From NCBI GenBank assembly GCA_050084515.1, contig CM114271.1, forward strand, positions 34,162,001 through 34,226,000: 64,000 nt of DNA. The letters are read 5' to 3'. Below are positions 23,551-36,321 of the stretch, piece by piece (positions within the stretch are counted from its first letter, which is position 1; the number at the start of each line of letters is the position of its first letter). The position numbers were made by a program, and so were the translations under genes. The notes beneath the pieces were generated by a model. The model searched no databases. It was not told where the DNA came from and worked only from the letters and a program-made list of their open reading frames with translations. This DNA comes from Blasia pusilla. Taxonomy: Eukaryota > Marchantiophyta > Marchantiopsida > Blasiales.

Positions 23551-26500
23551 TATACAGATCCATGGCAATGAGTATACGAATCTCCCACATAGAAGAGATT
23601 CTCCTCCTCGAGAGTTCAATATTTCTTACCGTGTATTTATCCCTATAAGATTCTTTTTAAGTCAATTTAAATATATTAAAACAAGCATGCAGTGATGAAA
23701 TATGGCAATAATTTCAATAAATAACCACATCACTACAGATTAGAAATGGGAAAAATGAACATTATTCTACCATAGAAAGGTTCTTACTAGTATAGATTGT
23801 GGGAGATATATATGTGCCATTATTTAATCTTTTTTAATTATCTTTATGCTAGGGAAGAAAGGTACAAAAAGAACTAATTTTGCTTCCATAAGAATGTAAT
23901 CTCTTAGTATGGAATAAAATCACGGATGATATGCTATCCTTATTCTTATGTTGAATTTTTTACTAAAAAAATTGATATGCATGAAATTCAACATGAAGTC
24001 CTACAAATGATACAACCAAACAATCATTTGAAACTCATATAATCTATACTATTAAAAACAAAGTCCTCGTTTGATTAAAAATTTTAGGGAAATCTTTTGT
24101 AATAGAATGATATCCATGTGTCCTCTTTCCTTTTTAAGATATGGTCATATGTTGGAGATTTATAGTGATATTTCATGGGTATGTTATTAGTAGAGCTATT
24201 CAATTCGGATTCTGCCAAGTTCAAGGGCCTTGGATGCCTAGGTTATGGATAATTCCCCGTTCATAGAATCAAACACCTATTTTGATGTGTCATTTTTCCA
24301 AACGGCGTTTTAACACCGACGTCCAAATGGATGTTTTTTTCCTCTTTGGGATGATTCTAATTTTATTATTTAGTGAAATATTTTAATAAAATAATTTTAA
24401 ATTATTTTCACTCGTATGGACACAATGGAAATTCCTTCCCTCCCCGAACTTCTCCCCTATTTGGAGAATTGAGTAGCCCTAGTAGGATATCATGGGTCTC
24501 TTGCAAGAGGAAACTTCCTTCTTTCCTCATGGGCTGAACCTTTCTACAACTAAATAAGACTTATATTTCTTCTTGACTTCCTTTTTGGAATGACTATATT
24601 TTATGGTTATTTGAAATTTCCACCAATGAATCACGTGGATTTGTATGTTCTAGCTTACATAATAGAAATATGAGATTACATTTGGAAAATCAAGCAAAAT
24701 AATTTGGAAAACGAGTTTAATCCTACTTATCAACATGGATGTTACTTACATCAAAATATGAAATTGCCATTATTTTTTAAATTTTGTGTATGTCTTTCAG
24801 GACATGGGTTAGTTTTGCAATAAGAATGTATGATGGGGTAATTTTTTCATTATAATTATGATTAAGTTCATGTGTATGTTGTCATTGTGAGAAGTTATAC
24901 ACATACAAGGAGATTGTGAATTGGAAATTTTTCCAATAATAGAATTTGACATTGTAGTTTTCCAAATTCAAAGCTAATTACAAGAGATCTCATCTTTTTA
25001 AAACTTAAGTCTAATAATAATTCTTATCATAGTTTTCAAAGCCACTTTGAACAATAATTAACCCAATTCCTTCCTTTTCTTGATCATTATGGGCAAGACC
25101 AAGGTAAAAACATGGGGTTTTGAAAACTAGGTACTCTTTCAAATGAATCTCTTGCTCCATCTCCGTTGAGCAAGAGGCCTATATTATTGTCCCCTATGTA
25201 TCATAGCATACTTAGGCAAGATCAAGTGTAGAAAGCTATACGATTGCACCAATAGTATGCATATACGTCCGTTCAGGTGCGCTATAAGCGAGTCTTATGG
25301 TCTGACCAAGTTGAGTGTTGGAGAATCCTTAGAGAGTAAGGTTTTGTGAACATTCATCCAATATCAAATATAGAGGTGGATGTGTATATATAGGTTGGCT
25401 CCCATGTTGTTGCATATGGACAATGTGATTCAAACCATGCGGATCCCATATAGATTCTAATCCCCATAAATGCCTTGATTGTGATGATTTGGTTATCCAC
25501 TAATATTCTTGGCACAAGATAGAGTGAATAATTCCATACATATGCATGAAAATGCAAATTATGGTATGTATGGACGGTCACCTGGGGATATATTGGAAAT
25601 ACATCCTCTAACACATGAACGATGCAAGTGTAGTCATGACAACATAGGCAAATATTCATGTGCTTGTCCATGAGACTGCAAAGTTGGTTCTTCATGCTTC
25701 CTCCACCACCTCCTTCCCTTGAGATGGAGGTCAACCAAGTGACGTTGAGCACGTAAGCATCTAGTGTTGAGCACTCAAGCCTCGAGTCACAAAATCCCAT
25801 AACAAGGGGAGGTGATCTTGAGTTTGAACGCGTGTCATGGTAGATGAGATGTAGGGCGAGATAAAATTGAGGCCTTAAAGGGATCTTTTACTTTCCCATT
25901 TTGAGAGGTCAGATGTAACATATTCTTAGGAGATGACCTACGAGCATAGGTCTCCCTTCACTTTGTAAGGAGTGGCAACCTTGGACAGGTTGGTCTTATA
26001 AGATCATGCGTGAAGATGTTAGGGAGTTAGTACCTTGTGTAGCCTAGGTTGTTGGTGACTTATTAAGAGGAGGTTATTTGACTTTATGATGTTTCCCATA
26101 CTATGGTTATGGTCAACACTCGCTTGTCATTGTAGTATTGGTCTATATACATTTAACATAGAAGAAGTTCAAATCTAATGTCGTTCTCCTTCTTGAAGTA
26201 GTCCTTTCTATAATTACCTTTGATCCCATACTAGAAGTTGTAAGATCTAGGTCATTGTAGTCCAAAACCTTAATTATGGGGCATTTCCCCTCCCCCTAAA
26301 GTTGCCCTTAACTTCCTTTGCCAAATTTTGTTTCTTGACAATACTAATATGGTTGTTTCTAATCTTAGAAGGTCGAGTTCTATTGACCTCAACCTTAGGA
26401 GCCAAATCTTCTACCATAGATGTGGTTTTCATTACCATTTTTTTTGTAGAATACTTATATTCCTATAAACTACTTGAAGAAACATTAGGTCCTAATCATA

Positions 26501-29500
26501 CATCTTTATTGATGATAAATTGAATCAATTTCTTAAAATATTGGGAATATATTGGTATTGCCAAAAGGGATGGATGTTTCCAAACATTTATGCTTCTCTC
26601 CTAATATTTTGAGTGTGATCATAATAACATGATCATTATCTAACTTCCTTAGTTTTCCGGACATCTAGAATATGATCTATCATGGATCGGGTGCATTGAG
26701 AATAATCAAAATCTAATGGATTACCTTCCTTCCTTTCTTGTTCATGCTTTGTATAACCTTTAGGTTTAAAAATTCTTCTTTGGTCTTTGGTCTTTTTGCC
26801 TCTAATCAAATTCCACAATTTATGATCCAAAATTAAGAAGTTCTCGATGTTTAATTTCCATGCAAAATAATTTTTTGGATCTATTTCTTCTCTTATTATG
26901 AGAGACGTTGATTTGAAATACTGGATTTTTTTTTAAAAAAAACAACTTCTAAGGATTTGAAAACTCAAATTTGAATTTTTATCTTTCTCTTGGGCATAAA
27001 TAGTCAAGTTTTGACCCACTATTCAATGACATATATTTCTTTGCTAATTTTTTTTTCTATCAAAATCTATCATAAAATTCAGATTTTTTTATTGTCCAAT
27101 CCAATATTTTTTTTTGTAGAAAATTAATTTATGGTTTCCATTTTGACCCAAAAAATAGAAAAATTCCACAACATTTTCATAGAAGAAAAAATGCGCAAAT
27201 TGAAAAGTACCAATTGATGAAGGGCTAGTTGATTGTGCGTTGAACCTCTTGATTTTGATGTTCTAAGATTGTTTCAGCCTCCAACCAATCCTTCCAACAA
27301 TCCAAGTAAATATTACCTCAATTGATCAATTTCCTCTCTCCTAAAATATTTACTTTCCCTCCTAGGAAATTTCCTATTTTTCACATGGTTCTTCGCTTTC
27401 TTCAAAGTCCAATATCACGTAGAAAATACAATATCTACAAATCTTACAATCATATAAGAGAAAAGGAGAAGGCTTTCATAATAATAATAATAAAGACTTG
27501 GAATATGGATCAAGAGAATGAGACAATATCATCCCTTTCTCTATATATATGAAGGTACAAATAAGAAGTAGAATCCACACAAAAGATGCATCACCTTTTC
27601 CTCTATGATGGCTTGTGCATAAATATGACTTGAACCTACGTGGGTCACTTCTAACATGTCACTCTTAATATCACTATACTAAATCTACATGAGTTATCTT
27701 CACCTTGGGCACATATCAAAATCTCCCAAACCACACCTTACAAAACCACTCTCGATGGTATAATGTCCAATTCCCCCAGAATCCCTCTAGGATCCTTCAA
27801 TGTCCACACCTTCCCCACTATTCCACTCGCCATATGTGAGAATTGGAAGGAAGAAATTTTATGAATTCACTCGGTCTTGGAAATGACCCCAAAGAGGCGC
27901 AAGAGTGCAAGAAACAGGGTTGCACATGAACAAAGTTTTTGTCCATGGACATGTCCATGTCCGTGTGGTCCCGGGTACCTCCAGCCCGCAATCGAGCCCA
28001 CCCTCAGAGCCCATCGAGACCGTATGTGTTCCCCACCATGCGTGGGCCTTACCACGAGCCACAAAATCGATGCAGGCTAGGCCAACCCGGGTGCATGCTA
28101 CGGGCTTGGCGCGCTCCGGGGGCGGGCTTGAATGCTGGCCGTGGGTACATGGGCGGCATGTCCGTGGACATATCTTTTTCTTGCAACCTTTGCAAGAAAT
28201 ACAAGAGGAAAAGAGGGGGTAGGAAGGGGGGTAACGAGGTGCTTTTGATGATTTTGAGTACCTTAAGAGCCCCTTGTTAGTGCTTTGCAATTTTTGTTCA
28301 AGTACTTGAGAGTCTCATGTCAGTAATTTTTTAGTACAATAACAATATATATGTATCAGAAGACTTGAAAAAGTAACTTGTAGGTTTTTGGGTTAGCGAT
28401 TTTATTGCAAGTAGCGTGTGAGTCTTTTTCAAGTGTGTTGTCATTACTAGGACTTCCAAAAAATATAAAGATCCCTTCCCTTTTCCAATTTTTTGATAAA
28501 GGGCATATTTAACTATGCCCTTTATCATTTTCTTCTACTATGCTCATTTTTCTTGCTTTTCATGCAAGAGAAGAGAACCACTTATAACTCCACCAATTTA
28601 ATGCATAACCTCATCTAAGTTTGGCACATGATGGATGGGCATAATATTATTTGCATACAAATATCTCTAGGATTGTCATGGATTTGTGGATCTCATAACA
28701 CTTTTCTTGCATGTGACTGTTTTGATCCAAACTTTTGTACATCCAACATATGTAAAACATTTTTTAAAAGTTACCACTACTTTCTTATTTTTTATGGTAC
28801 TGGAGTTGATGATTCCAAAATCCAAGTTGTGTTTAAAAAGTTTCCTTAGACTCATAGGGATGTCCATTCAATTCCCACTATTCGTGGGCAAGTCAAGTTA
28901 GTTATGAAGTCAATACAATACTATGTGTACTGCAATGTATCTCTATGGGGATGCCCGTGTCGTATTCTTGATAGGGATCCAATTGACGTCTATAATGAAA
29001 TATTTTAAATTGGGTATCAAGATAGGAAACCATATCCCATGCGCAAAATAGGATAGTTGCGGATGATCACTACGACATGGATAACAATCTCATTTTATTC
29101 CCCTATGTTGGCATGTCGTAATCCCATTCAATATGAAGGGAGATTATGAAGAGGGAATCCTCATAAAAAATGACTATCGTTTCCCCATTCCTTGAGTATG
29201 AAGGATATGGATCAACGTCAATACATCAACAATGATCACGAACATAGCATAAATATTTCTAGATATTTTTAATCTTTAGATTCCTACCATAATGGTGATT
29301 CTCAATGGGAGTATGTAGAGGGTTAGCATGAATGATTTTATTCGTAGTGGGATGAGTATTTCTAAATTTTGATTATTGCAAAAAAAGTCACGGAGATAGG
29401 AGAGGAGGTATTTATTAATTATGAATGGAAATCATTGTATGGATATAATTTAAATTATATTTTAAAATAATTATAAATTAGAAAATTGTATTAAAAAATT

Positions 29501-30171
29501 CACCAATTTATTTAGGGGAATACATTTGCACATGTAGAGATGCGTCTTTAATATCATCTATCATAGTCCATGGTGTATGAGATAATGGCAAAATTTGATA
29601 ATCATCCATTTTCTTATCCTAAATTGGGGTGAACGATGGTAGACCTACTCACATATAAGAATGTGGAGTTTTCCTTTTTCCACTTTGATTTGGTAGTATG
29701 AGAAATCCTCAAGTTTCATATTATGGGGTTTCTCATCCTATAAGTTACATTGATAACAAAAAGAAAGATTCCAACTTCAATTATTGCAATTGGGTTGTCA
29801 AATATGCAATGGAACATGTGTGTAAAGTCTTCCTCCATCGCGGAGATATTAATTGAGAATTAGAGAAAATTTTCATAGTGGAGGGTATTGACTCATCGGA
29901 CTTTTATGAGCCATGATGTGAAGATGATGTATATGGAATGGATCATGATATACACTTGGATGGAGATGGAAGGGATGAGTGGACACATGATATTGAGGAG
30001 GACTCGAAGCATTCTATATTAGAGGATACTACATCCAAGCCATAACAAACCAAGCATAAGGATGGGACAAATGAGTGTAAACTCGTTGAGTGACATTTAT
30101 CCTATGCTTATCCTTAATGATCTTGAATAAAATTATCCAAGATCATTTTTATATGGGCGATGAAGATTGAG

Positions 30172-30189
30172 ATATATATATATATATAT
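30172..30189. repeat. (AT)n microsatellite
   Basis: Nine AT units in AT-rich debris, next to sequence rich in acttgcaa variants. Confidence 0.9.
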
Positions 30190-31957
30190 TGTTGCATTAG
30201 ACTCACAACTTTGCAAGTCATGCAATGGATTTTGACTCCAAACTTGTAACTACAATGCAACTAAAAAGTTACTTTTTTTTACACTCCAAAGTTAGTTGTA
30301 GTTGAGTTATGAAATTTATGCAACTTTTTAGCACGTACATGAGTCACTTGTGAGTGATTGTGAGTCAAAGGAATTGCAAATAGGCATAGAATGACTTGCA
30401 GCTCACTTGCAAAACAACAAGTCCTACTAGTGATTTTTTGCACTTTCAGAAGACTTATTTTCTTTTCCATTTACACTTAATTTGGATTTATTTTTGGGTC
30501 TATAAAATTTTTTTAGGGGGAATTTGGCTCCTTTAATTCTTAGTGAAGGCTTTGATTTCTTTTACTCCTCCTTTATTTATTGTATTTAAGACCAATTTTT
30601 TTGGGAAAAAATATAATACTATGAAATTTAATCATCTACATGTCCTTCAATATATATATAAAAAAATCCCTACCTAAAAAACTCAAGACTCAGATCCACT
30701 ACATACAAAAATTAGTTGCAAAGTGAGGAGAGGAGTCTTTGAAACTTGGGAGGAAATTAAAAAATAGAGCAACTTGGAGGGGGAAGGGGAATTTATGGCT
30801 ATGATTTTGCTACTTGCTAGTGCCTATGTAATTTTCTCGCGAGTGAGTTTGCAAGTCGTTTGTGATTCTTGGAAGTTGCACTTAACAAGTCATTTACAAG
30901 GCACACTTGAAATTTTGAATGCAAGATGTTTACGAGTCTTTTCAATCCTTGGACTTATAACTTACTTGCAACTACTCACAAAGTCTAGAACACCCGTACA
31001 CTAGATTCGACTCACATTGGATTTGCAAATGAATTGCATGAAGTGACCTTGCAAAGGAGTCGCAATTTTGAAAAAAAACTTGCAAGATAATGGATGTGTG
31101 GCTATCATTTATGATAGTGATCTTTGTTGATACTATTTTCAAACATATGTTACATCTATAAAAATAAAGGATTGATTATTTACGTTTATCATGTACATTA
31201 GCATGGAAACACATGCTCTATTAATAGACTTAATACCCACTCCAATCTAAACATATATATGAGATGCTTGTAAAGTTATTTACAATGAGACAAATGCCCT
31301 AATTACAAGATCTTGCACCTATATGCTCATCTCTTACATGTTTACATATAACCTTGTCTTAAATTTTCCTTATTAATATTGTAACGGTAAGACTTTAAAT
31401 GATTTTAGTTTATACGTACATATCAAAACTTACAAAGATGAAATATTCATGAAAATGTTTTAATCCTTCTAACCCAATTCAGGTTTTTGATGTTCAAAAG
31501 GCTCTTTGTATCAAGTCACAAAGATATAAATTTGCAATTTATATTGAGAAAGTTGCACTTAGAAATTATTGAAGATTGAGTTACAATCAAACTCATGAGA
31601 CACCTGAACTGTTACATTTGGTACTCACACGAAGTAGGGAAGCTTAATCTTGGTTAGTCAGTTAAGCACGATTATCTTAACTAGGTTAGTTAATCATAAT
31701 TAGTCTAACTCGAGTCTAGATCACAAATCACCATGTCAATAAATTATTTTAGAGCATAAATATACCCTAAACCAAAGACCAAAAAGATTCACCCTCCAAA
31801 AATAATATAATTTTCCTTAGAAAAGAAATAAATCAAATGCATGTAGGATAACTCAATATTAACCACCCTAATTCACTCATGTCTACAATCCAGTGATTGT
31901 AAACCTTTCCTCAAAAGTTTATCCATGCTACTATTTAGACTACCTTCATAAATTTGT

Positions 31958-32155
31958 ACACCTTCATTGTTTGGACAAATACGAATGCGACAATGTTTTA
32001 AAATTAAAACTTAAAACATGATATATGTATGTTTTTCACAATCATATAAATTTTGACACCTTCGTTGTTTGGAAAAATATGAATGCGACAATATTTTAAA
32101 CTTGAAGTTTAAAACACCATCTACATATGGTTTTCATCATCATATGTATATTTTT
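31958..32155. repeat. Diverged 98-bp tandem duplication
   Basis: The phrase acaccttcrttgtttgga starts at 31958 and again at 32056, and the following 80 or so bases align with scattered changes (gaatgcgacaatrttttaaa in both). The repeat ends about 250 bp before the left LTR of the gypsy element. Confidence 0.75.
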
Positions 32156-32407
32156 TTATGTTGGAATTTGGAACCCATACACATGCACTCCTTACTGGGC
32201 ACATATATACCAAAAATCTGCCCGTATACAACACCAATTTTAGCCCGTCTCAATTCCCAAATGTTCCATCCAAATGAAAGGAGGATGAAAGAGAAGATAT
32301 TTATATCATTATATTTATCATTATCAATGTGTGGAGAATTTCATCTTTGAGTCGTCTACGCACTTTGGAATAATCTATATTATTACGAGAGAACGTCTTT
32401 TTGATTT

Positions 32408-33024
32408 TGTCGTGCGCATACATATTGCTACACAACATACATCGCTCGTCACATCTACACCACACAACACCGATCTTCCCCACACACGGTAGATCCACAC
32501 ATGTACAAAAATCAACTCATACATATACATGGAGATCACAAAACAAAAATAAAGAGTTGTAAAAATGGCACACCCGGCCTAAAACTCCACTCCTCAATCT
32601 ACATCGGCATATCGAGCCTCGTCCACCCTGTGCTATCAAGGAATCCGGACGCTAGCACCCTAGTCCTAGCTCACACACATACAAGGGAGGTGCTCCAACG
32701 GCCGAACATGAGAAAGATGGCTTAGGAAAACCATCTTCCTCTCTTATATAGGGTTGGGAAGAGCCAAAAGGCTTTTCCCCTAAAAATAGCCCTTCCCTTG
32801 GTAACCTGTGCGCACAGGTTACCAGGGGCGGGTGACCTGGTCAACAAGTCACCCGACTGTAAAAGACCTCAACATGAAAGTTGTCAGGAACGACGTTCTT
32901 GACACAATGGACCTATCCTCAACCTCATCCGACACTGTGGGACAAAATTACACTCAAGATAGTCCGCTGGATCCTACGCCCTATCCACGATAGATCTCGG
33001 CCTATCAGTTACTCGGATGTGACA
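32408..33024 (-). repeat. 3' LTR (617 bp, full structure)
   Basis: In element orientation it begins TGTCACATCCGAG and ends CGCACGACA. It comprises a segment shared with the other LTR (about 32545-33024) and a tail of about 135 bp (32408-32544) that the 5' LTR lacks. It contains a 26-nt perfect palindrome (32799-32824), a TATA box (TATATAAGAG on the minus strand, about 32741-32751) and a short hairpin just downstream of the TATA (GATGGCTT paired with AAACCATC). The solo LTR at 59914-60500 has the same shared-segment-plus-tail architecture, so this is probably the ancestral form. Confidence 0.85.
32799..32824. promoter_or_regulatory. 26-nt perfect palindrome upstream of the LTR TATA box
   Basis: The half site TGGTAACCTGTGC is followed directly by its exact reverse complement. 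It lies about 50 bp upstream of the TATA box in element orientation. In the 5' LTR it has collapsed (39448-39470). In the solo LTR the same position holds a different but still palindromic core (ATATACGTATAT at 60125-60136) flanked by GGT and ACC. Retention of a palindrome with altered bases suggests selection on the fold or on a dimeric factor, or simply a hypervariable hairpin. Confidence 0.6.
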
Positions 33025-33026
33025 GT

Positions 33027-33162
33027 TGTCGTGCGCATACATATCGCTACACAACATACATCGCTTGTCACATCTACACCACACAACACCGATCTTCCCC
33101 ACACACGGGTCGATCCACACATGTACAAAAATCAACTCATACATATACATGGAGATCACACA
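33027..33162 (-). repeat. Extra copy of the LTR tail inside the 3' LTR boundary
   Basis: About 135 bp (tgtcgtgcgcatacatatcg ... tacatggagatcaca) are nearly identical to the LTR tail at 32408-32540 and lie immediately inside the 3' LTR, two bases from its end. A purine-rich run (GCTAGGGGGTC on the minus strand, near 33168-33178) that could be the polypurine tract lies just internal to it. The arrangement tail-LTR-tail suggests an old tandem LTR or a recombination product rather than a clean single insertion. Confidence 0.7.
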
Positions 33163-33240
33163 ACCGACCCCCTAGCTGGCAGTTGGATCCCCCTAACTCC
33201 AGATAGAAAATATCACATCTCTCTGACATGACCTACTACC

Positions 33241-34314
33241 CTATACACATCTCGGACACATCCATCGTCCTGTGGGAACCACATCAAGAGGGGGGGTCAG
33301 ACATGACATATGCCACCCTCGAGAACAACCATCACATACCAACATGGTGGTTGCACCCCTCGCAAATCTGCACAACATACACCTTAAGCCTACAAGTACC
33401 ACTGCCAAGCTTGGATCCACCGTCCCATCTACGTTCGGAAGATGACATGGCGCACAATTGCGCACATGATCCTTCCAAACCATACCATCCCGTCCCTCCA
33501 ACATGAGGACTCCGGTCGGTAATACCTCACGCACACGTAGGATCGTACGCCCTGTTGTAACATCTAGCGTCGTAGGTGTCGCCTGCTGTAAATACACGTA
33601 ATCTCCAGGATGAAACCTCCTAATCCTTGGACGATAACCTCCTCCACGAATAGTCGCGTACCTCAATGTATCTCTATGCTGGGCAATAGCTAAGTTCTCA
33701 AAGGCCATAGGCATAACTCTACAAAAAACTTCTGCCCTCTGAGAACATGCTTGTACCCACACATTTGGATCATGAATATCTAACACCTCCGCCATGTCAC
33801 GTCGAATCGCTGCAGGTAAATCTGGCTCTCTCCCAAAGAGCAAAAAGTATGGTGAAAATGACGCCAAGGATGCCTGCCGACTAAAGCGATAACCCATAGC
33901 CAACCATGGCAACTGTAGGTCCCACTCCCTCAACTGTCCCCGCTGCAAGCCATACTTGCGCAATCCTCTCTCCACCGTTTGTACCACTCTCTCCGCCAAC
34001 CCATCCGCCTCAGGATGATCTCTAGACGTGGTGCGGTGATCTATCAACGCCTGATCACACAAGGCCTGAAACTCTCCCCTGAACTCGGTACCCTGGTCAG
34101 TCAACACCTCCGCCGGTGCACCAAAGTGACTAAGCACACGATCTAGAAACGCATAAGCCGTTCCTCGCCGCCTTTGTGTCGGTAGTGCCACCAACTCTAT
34201 CCACTTGGAGAAATGCTCCACCATGACCAACATGTACCTATGATGACGCCCTGTCAATGGCAAAGGTCCCGCAAAGTCTAAACTCCACCGATAACCTAAA
34301 CCCATAATCAGCAA
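33241..34314 (-). pseudogene. Integrase catalytic core with C-terminal PHD finger
   Basis: An open stretch of 357 codons encoding the rve-type integrase core and a C-terminal extension. Catalytic residues are visible as D13 (WSLDFAG), D73 (LTDQGTEFRGEF) and E108 (HPEADGLAERVVQ). A linker with YVYLQQATPTTLDVT follows. The last 46 residues form a C4HC3 PHD finger: C312, C315, C327, C330, H335, C338, C353, C356, with the aromatic W334 before the His and W351 before the last pair. PHD fingers commonly read histone H3 tails; here one could steer integration to chromatin, the role a chromodomain plays in chromoviruses. The stretch is still open, but it is cut from the upstream HHCC domain by an in-frame TGA at 34351-34353, and the open part begins at a TTG codon, so it is a polyprotein piece and not a gene with its own start. 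Confidence 0.9.
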
Positions 34315-34350
34315 AGGATGTAACTGCGGAGTGGGAGCATTGAAGGATGC

Positions 34351-34554
34351 TCACACTCTGTCACATACCATACATCTGGCCACAAACTGCTGTACCCCAG
34401 TATGCATGCCGTGCCACCAATACTGAACCTGGAGTAAACTGTAAGTACGCTTTATTCCAAAATGTCCCAACTCCTCATGGGCCTGTCGCACTACACGTGC
34501 TCGCTGGGAAGGATGACGTACCACTCGTATCCTACCATCTCCCCATACCCGCAA
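34351..34554 (-). pseudogene. Integrase HHCC zinc-binding domain
   Basis: About 67 codons with the pattern AHEELGHFG...YWWHGMH...CMVCDRV: two His and two Cys spaced as in the integrase N-terminal zinc domain. The stop (TGA, 34351-34353) follows CDRV and is in frame with the downstream ASFNAPTPQLHPL and catalytic core. The codon at this place in related elements encodes Arg, so CGA to TGA is the simplest history. Confidence 0.85.
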
Positions 34555-34868
34555 AATGTGAGTCCCCTCCCACCTGAACCTCTTGGCTCTCTGTAGGATC
34601 CGATCCCGCTCCTAGCACTCCTTTGTACTCGCAATGACGCCGCGGTGAGCAAGAACTCCACAACCTCCACGTCGTCATGGATATCACGACCACCTGTCGC
34701 CTCCTCACTAACCTCCGGATCCAAAGACTCATCATCCAATCCCACCACTGGAGTCATCACCTGTGGATGACCTGCCATAGTCAACCAACAAAGATAGGCA
34801 TATGCATGCCAACCGGGCACCATCTCCTCATCACTCTCTCCGTGCCATCGAGCTCCTGTGTCGTCTCT

Positions 34869-35291
34869 CTAACTCGGACATGGGTTACGACTCAACCCAT
34901 CCGCATCCTGGTTCAGCCGACCTGGCCTATGAACCACCTCAAACTCATACTCCAGTAGTAATAGAGCCCACCTGGCAAGCTTTCCTGTGAGCTTCTCGGA
35001 CTCCATCAACCACCTCAACGGCTGATGATCAGTGATAAGTGTGAAAGGGTTGACGAATAAATAGCACCTAAAATGTGCCACAACCCACACTGCAGCCAAG
35101 CACTCTCCCTCGTAGGAGCTGTACTTTGCCTCTGCAATGTTGTTCGATCGGCTCGCGTAAGCCACAACGAACTCCCTCTCCTCGTCATCCCTCTGAGTAA
35201 GCACTGCTCCTAGACCCAACATGCTCAAATCCGTATGTAACTGGAATGGGCGACCCCTAACCGGTCTCTGTAAAATGGGTGAGGACGTCAA
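34869..35291 (-). pseudogene. RNase H domain of the gypsy element
   Basis: About 140 codons with RNase H hallmarks: FQLHTDLSMLGLGAVLTQ (first acidic residue), KYSSYEGECLAAVW (conserved Glu), TDHQPLRWL (conserved Asp) and RPGRLNQDADGLSR at the end. It continues in the same frame from the RT segment but is separated by a TAG at 35307-35309. The expected residue there is Gln (…FQELKDRL), so CAG to TAG explains it. Confidence 0.9.
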
Positions 35292-35306
35292 CCTGTCCTT
35301 GAGCTC

Positions 35307-36321
35307 CTAAAATGCTCGCTCCTGATAATCTCCCCACAACCAAACCTGATCAAGTCTCGTCAACAAGGTCAAAGACTTTGCGATTGCACTAAAACCCTTG
35401 ACATACCGTCGATAGAAGTTCGCCAGTCCAAGAAATGCTCGGACTCGACTCACATCTGTAGGGCGTGGAATCTGCGCAATAGCCTCTACCTTCGTCTGCT
35501 GAACGCCTAACCCACTCGGGTATATGGTGTGTCCCAAGTACTCAATCTGCTCCTGAAAGAATTTGCACTTTCCTAGATGTAACTTCAGTCCATGTAACTG
35601 CAATCGCCGAAACACCTCCTCCAAGTGTCGCTCATGCTCCTCAACCGTGGAACTGAAGATAAGAATATCATCTATGTAACATCGTACAAAATCCAAGCCA
35701 GCCAGAATCCTATCCATAACTCTCTGAAACTCCGCAAGCGCGTTCTTCAATCCAAATGGTAAGAACCGCCATCGATACAAGCAATCTCTCCCGAACCGAT
35801 CTATCCCCAGAATCGTGTCTTCTCCTGTCCTCCAACTCCGATAGGAAGGCGATGATAGCCAAAGCACGGAGATCTAAAGTACTGAAGATCTTTGCATGCC
35901 CTACTGCATCAAAGATCTCCTCAGGAGTAGGCATGGCATACCGATCTGACCTCGTTTGATGGTTGATAGGACAATAATCTCCACACATCCGCCTATCCAT
36001 CCAATTTCCATACATATCCTTCTTCGCCGGCATGACCGTGGTAGATGCATACTCCCCATGTGATAACTCCACAAGTCCTGCCTCCAACAAGTCCCGACTC
36101 TTGCTCTGAATCAAGGCTCGCTCCATATCAGAATACCTGTAGGGTCGACGAAAGATCGGCGTATCACTAGCCAACTCAATCTGTATCCTAGGACCCTTCA
36201 GCGTACCCAAGTCTCTCATACTGAAGGCAAAACAACTGACATGCCCTCTCAGAAACCTATGAACTCGCCGTTGCTCTCCTCCTATCAACTTGGGACCTAT
36301 CATAGGCTCCCAAGTCTCCAT
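35307..36321 (-). pseudogene. Ty3/gypsy reverse transcriptase, two frameshifts
   Basis: The RT is spread over three frames. Frame one (35710-36321) carries PIFRRPYRYSDME, TTVMPAKKDMYGNWMDRRMC and FSTLDLR. A short middle piece with GYHRLPIGVGGQEKTRFWG lies in another frame near 35815-35880. The last piece (35307-35867) has FLPFGLKNALAEFQRVMD, the catalytic YIDD (in VRCYIDDILIFSS), LHLGKCKFFQEQIEYLGH and the thumb/connection AFLGLANFYRRYVKGFS. All RT core blocks are present, so the domain was once complete. Frameshifts near 35880 and 35815 kill it. Confidence 0.9.

Larger units (their letters stand above)
21005..32407. other. AT-rich transposon debris without an intact gene
   Basis: I find no supported coding gene. 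The part at 21640-22100 contains a local repeat in which the phrase agcagcrgagggcc recurs at intervals of about 60-110 bp. A hairpin-like CGTGCGATGAACGGG motif occurs near 23130. A (TA)n(GA)n tract lies at 23488-23548. A Helitron-like start phrase tctatactattaaaa appears near 24042. The section 28270-31080 is dense in variants of acttgcaa and gagtcactcgcaagt, as in a family of non-autonomous repeats. A 98-bp tandem duplication is at 31958-32155. An ORF of 148 codons at 25354-25800 (minus) and another GC-richer patch at 27860-28290 have no recognisable product. Confidence 0.5.

Noticed and set aside
25354-25800. 148-codon minus ORF in AT-rich DNA
   Set aside because: No motif, no supporting neighbours; a glycine run comes from a simple GGA tract. 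Kept only as part of the repeat region.
27860-28290. GC-richer patch, considered as organelle insertion or gene
   Set aside because: No plastid or mitochondrial gene sequence recognised; overlapping ORFs on both strands carry no motif.
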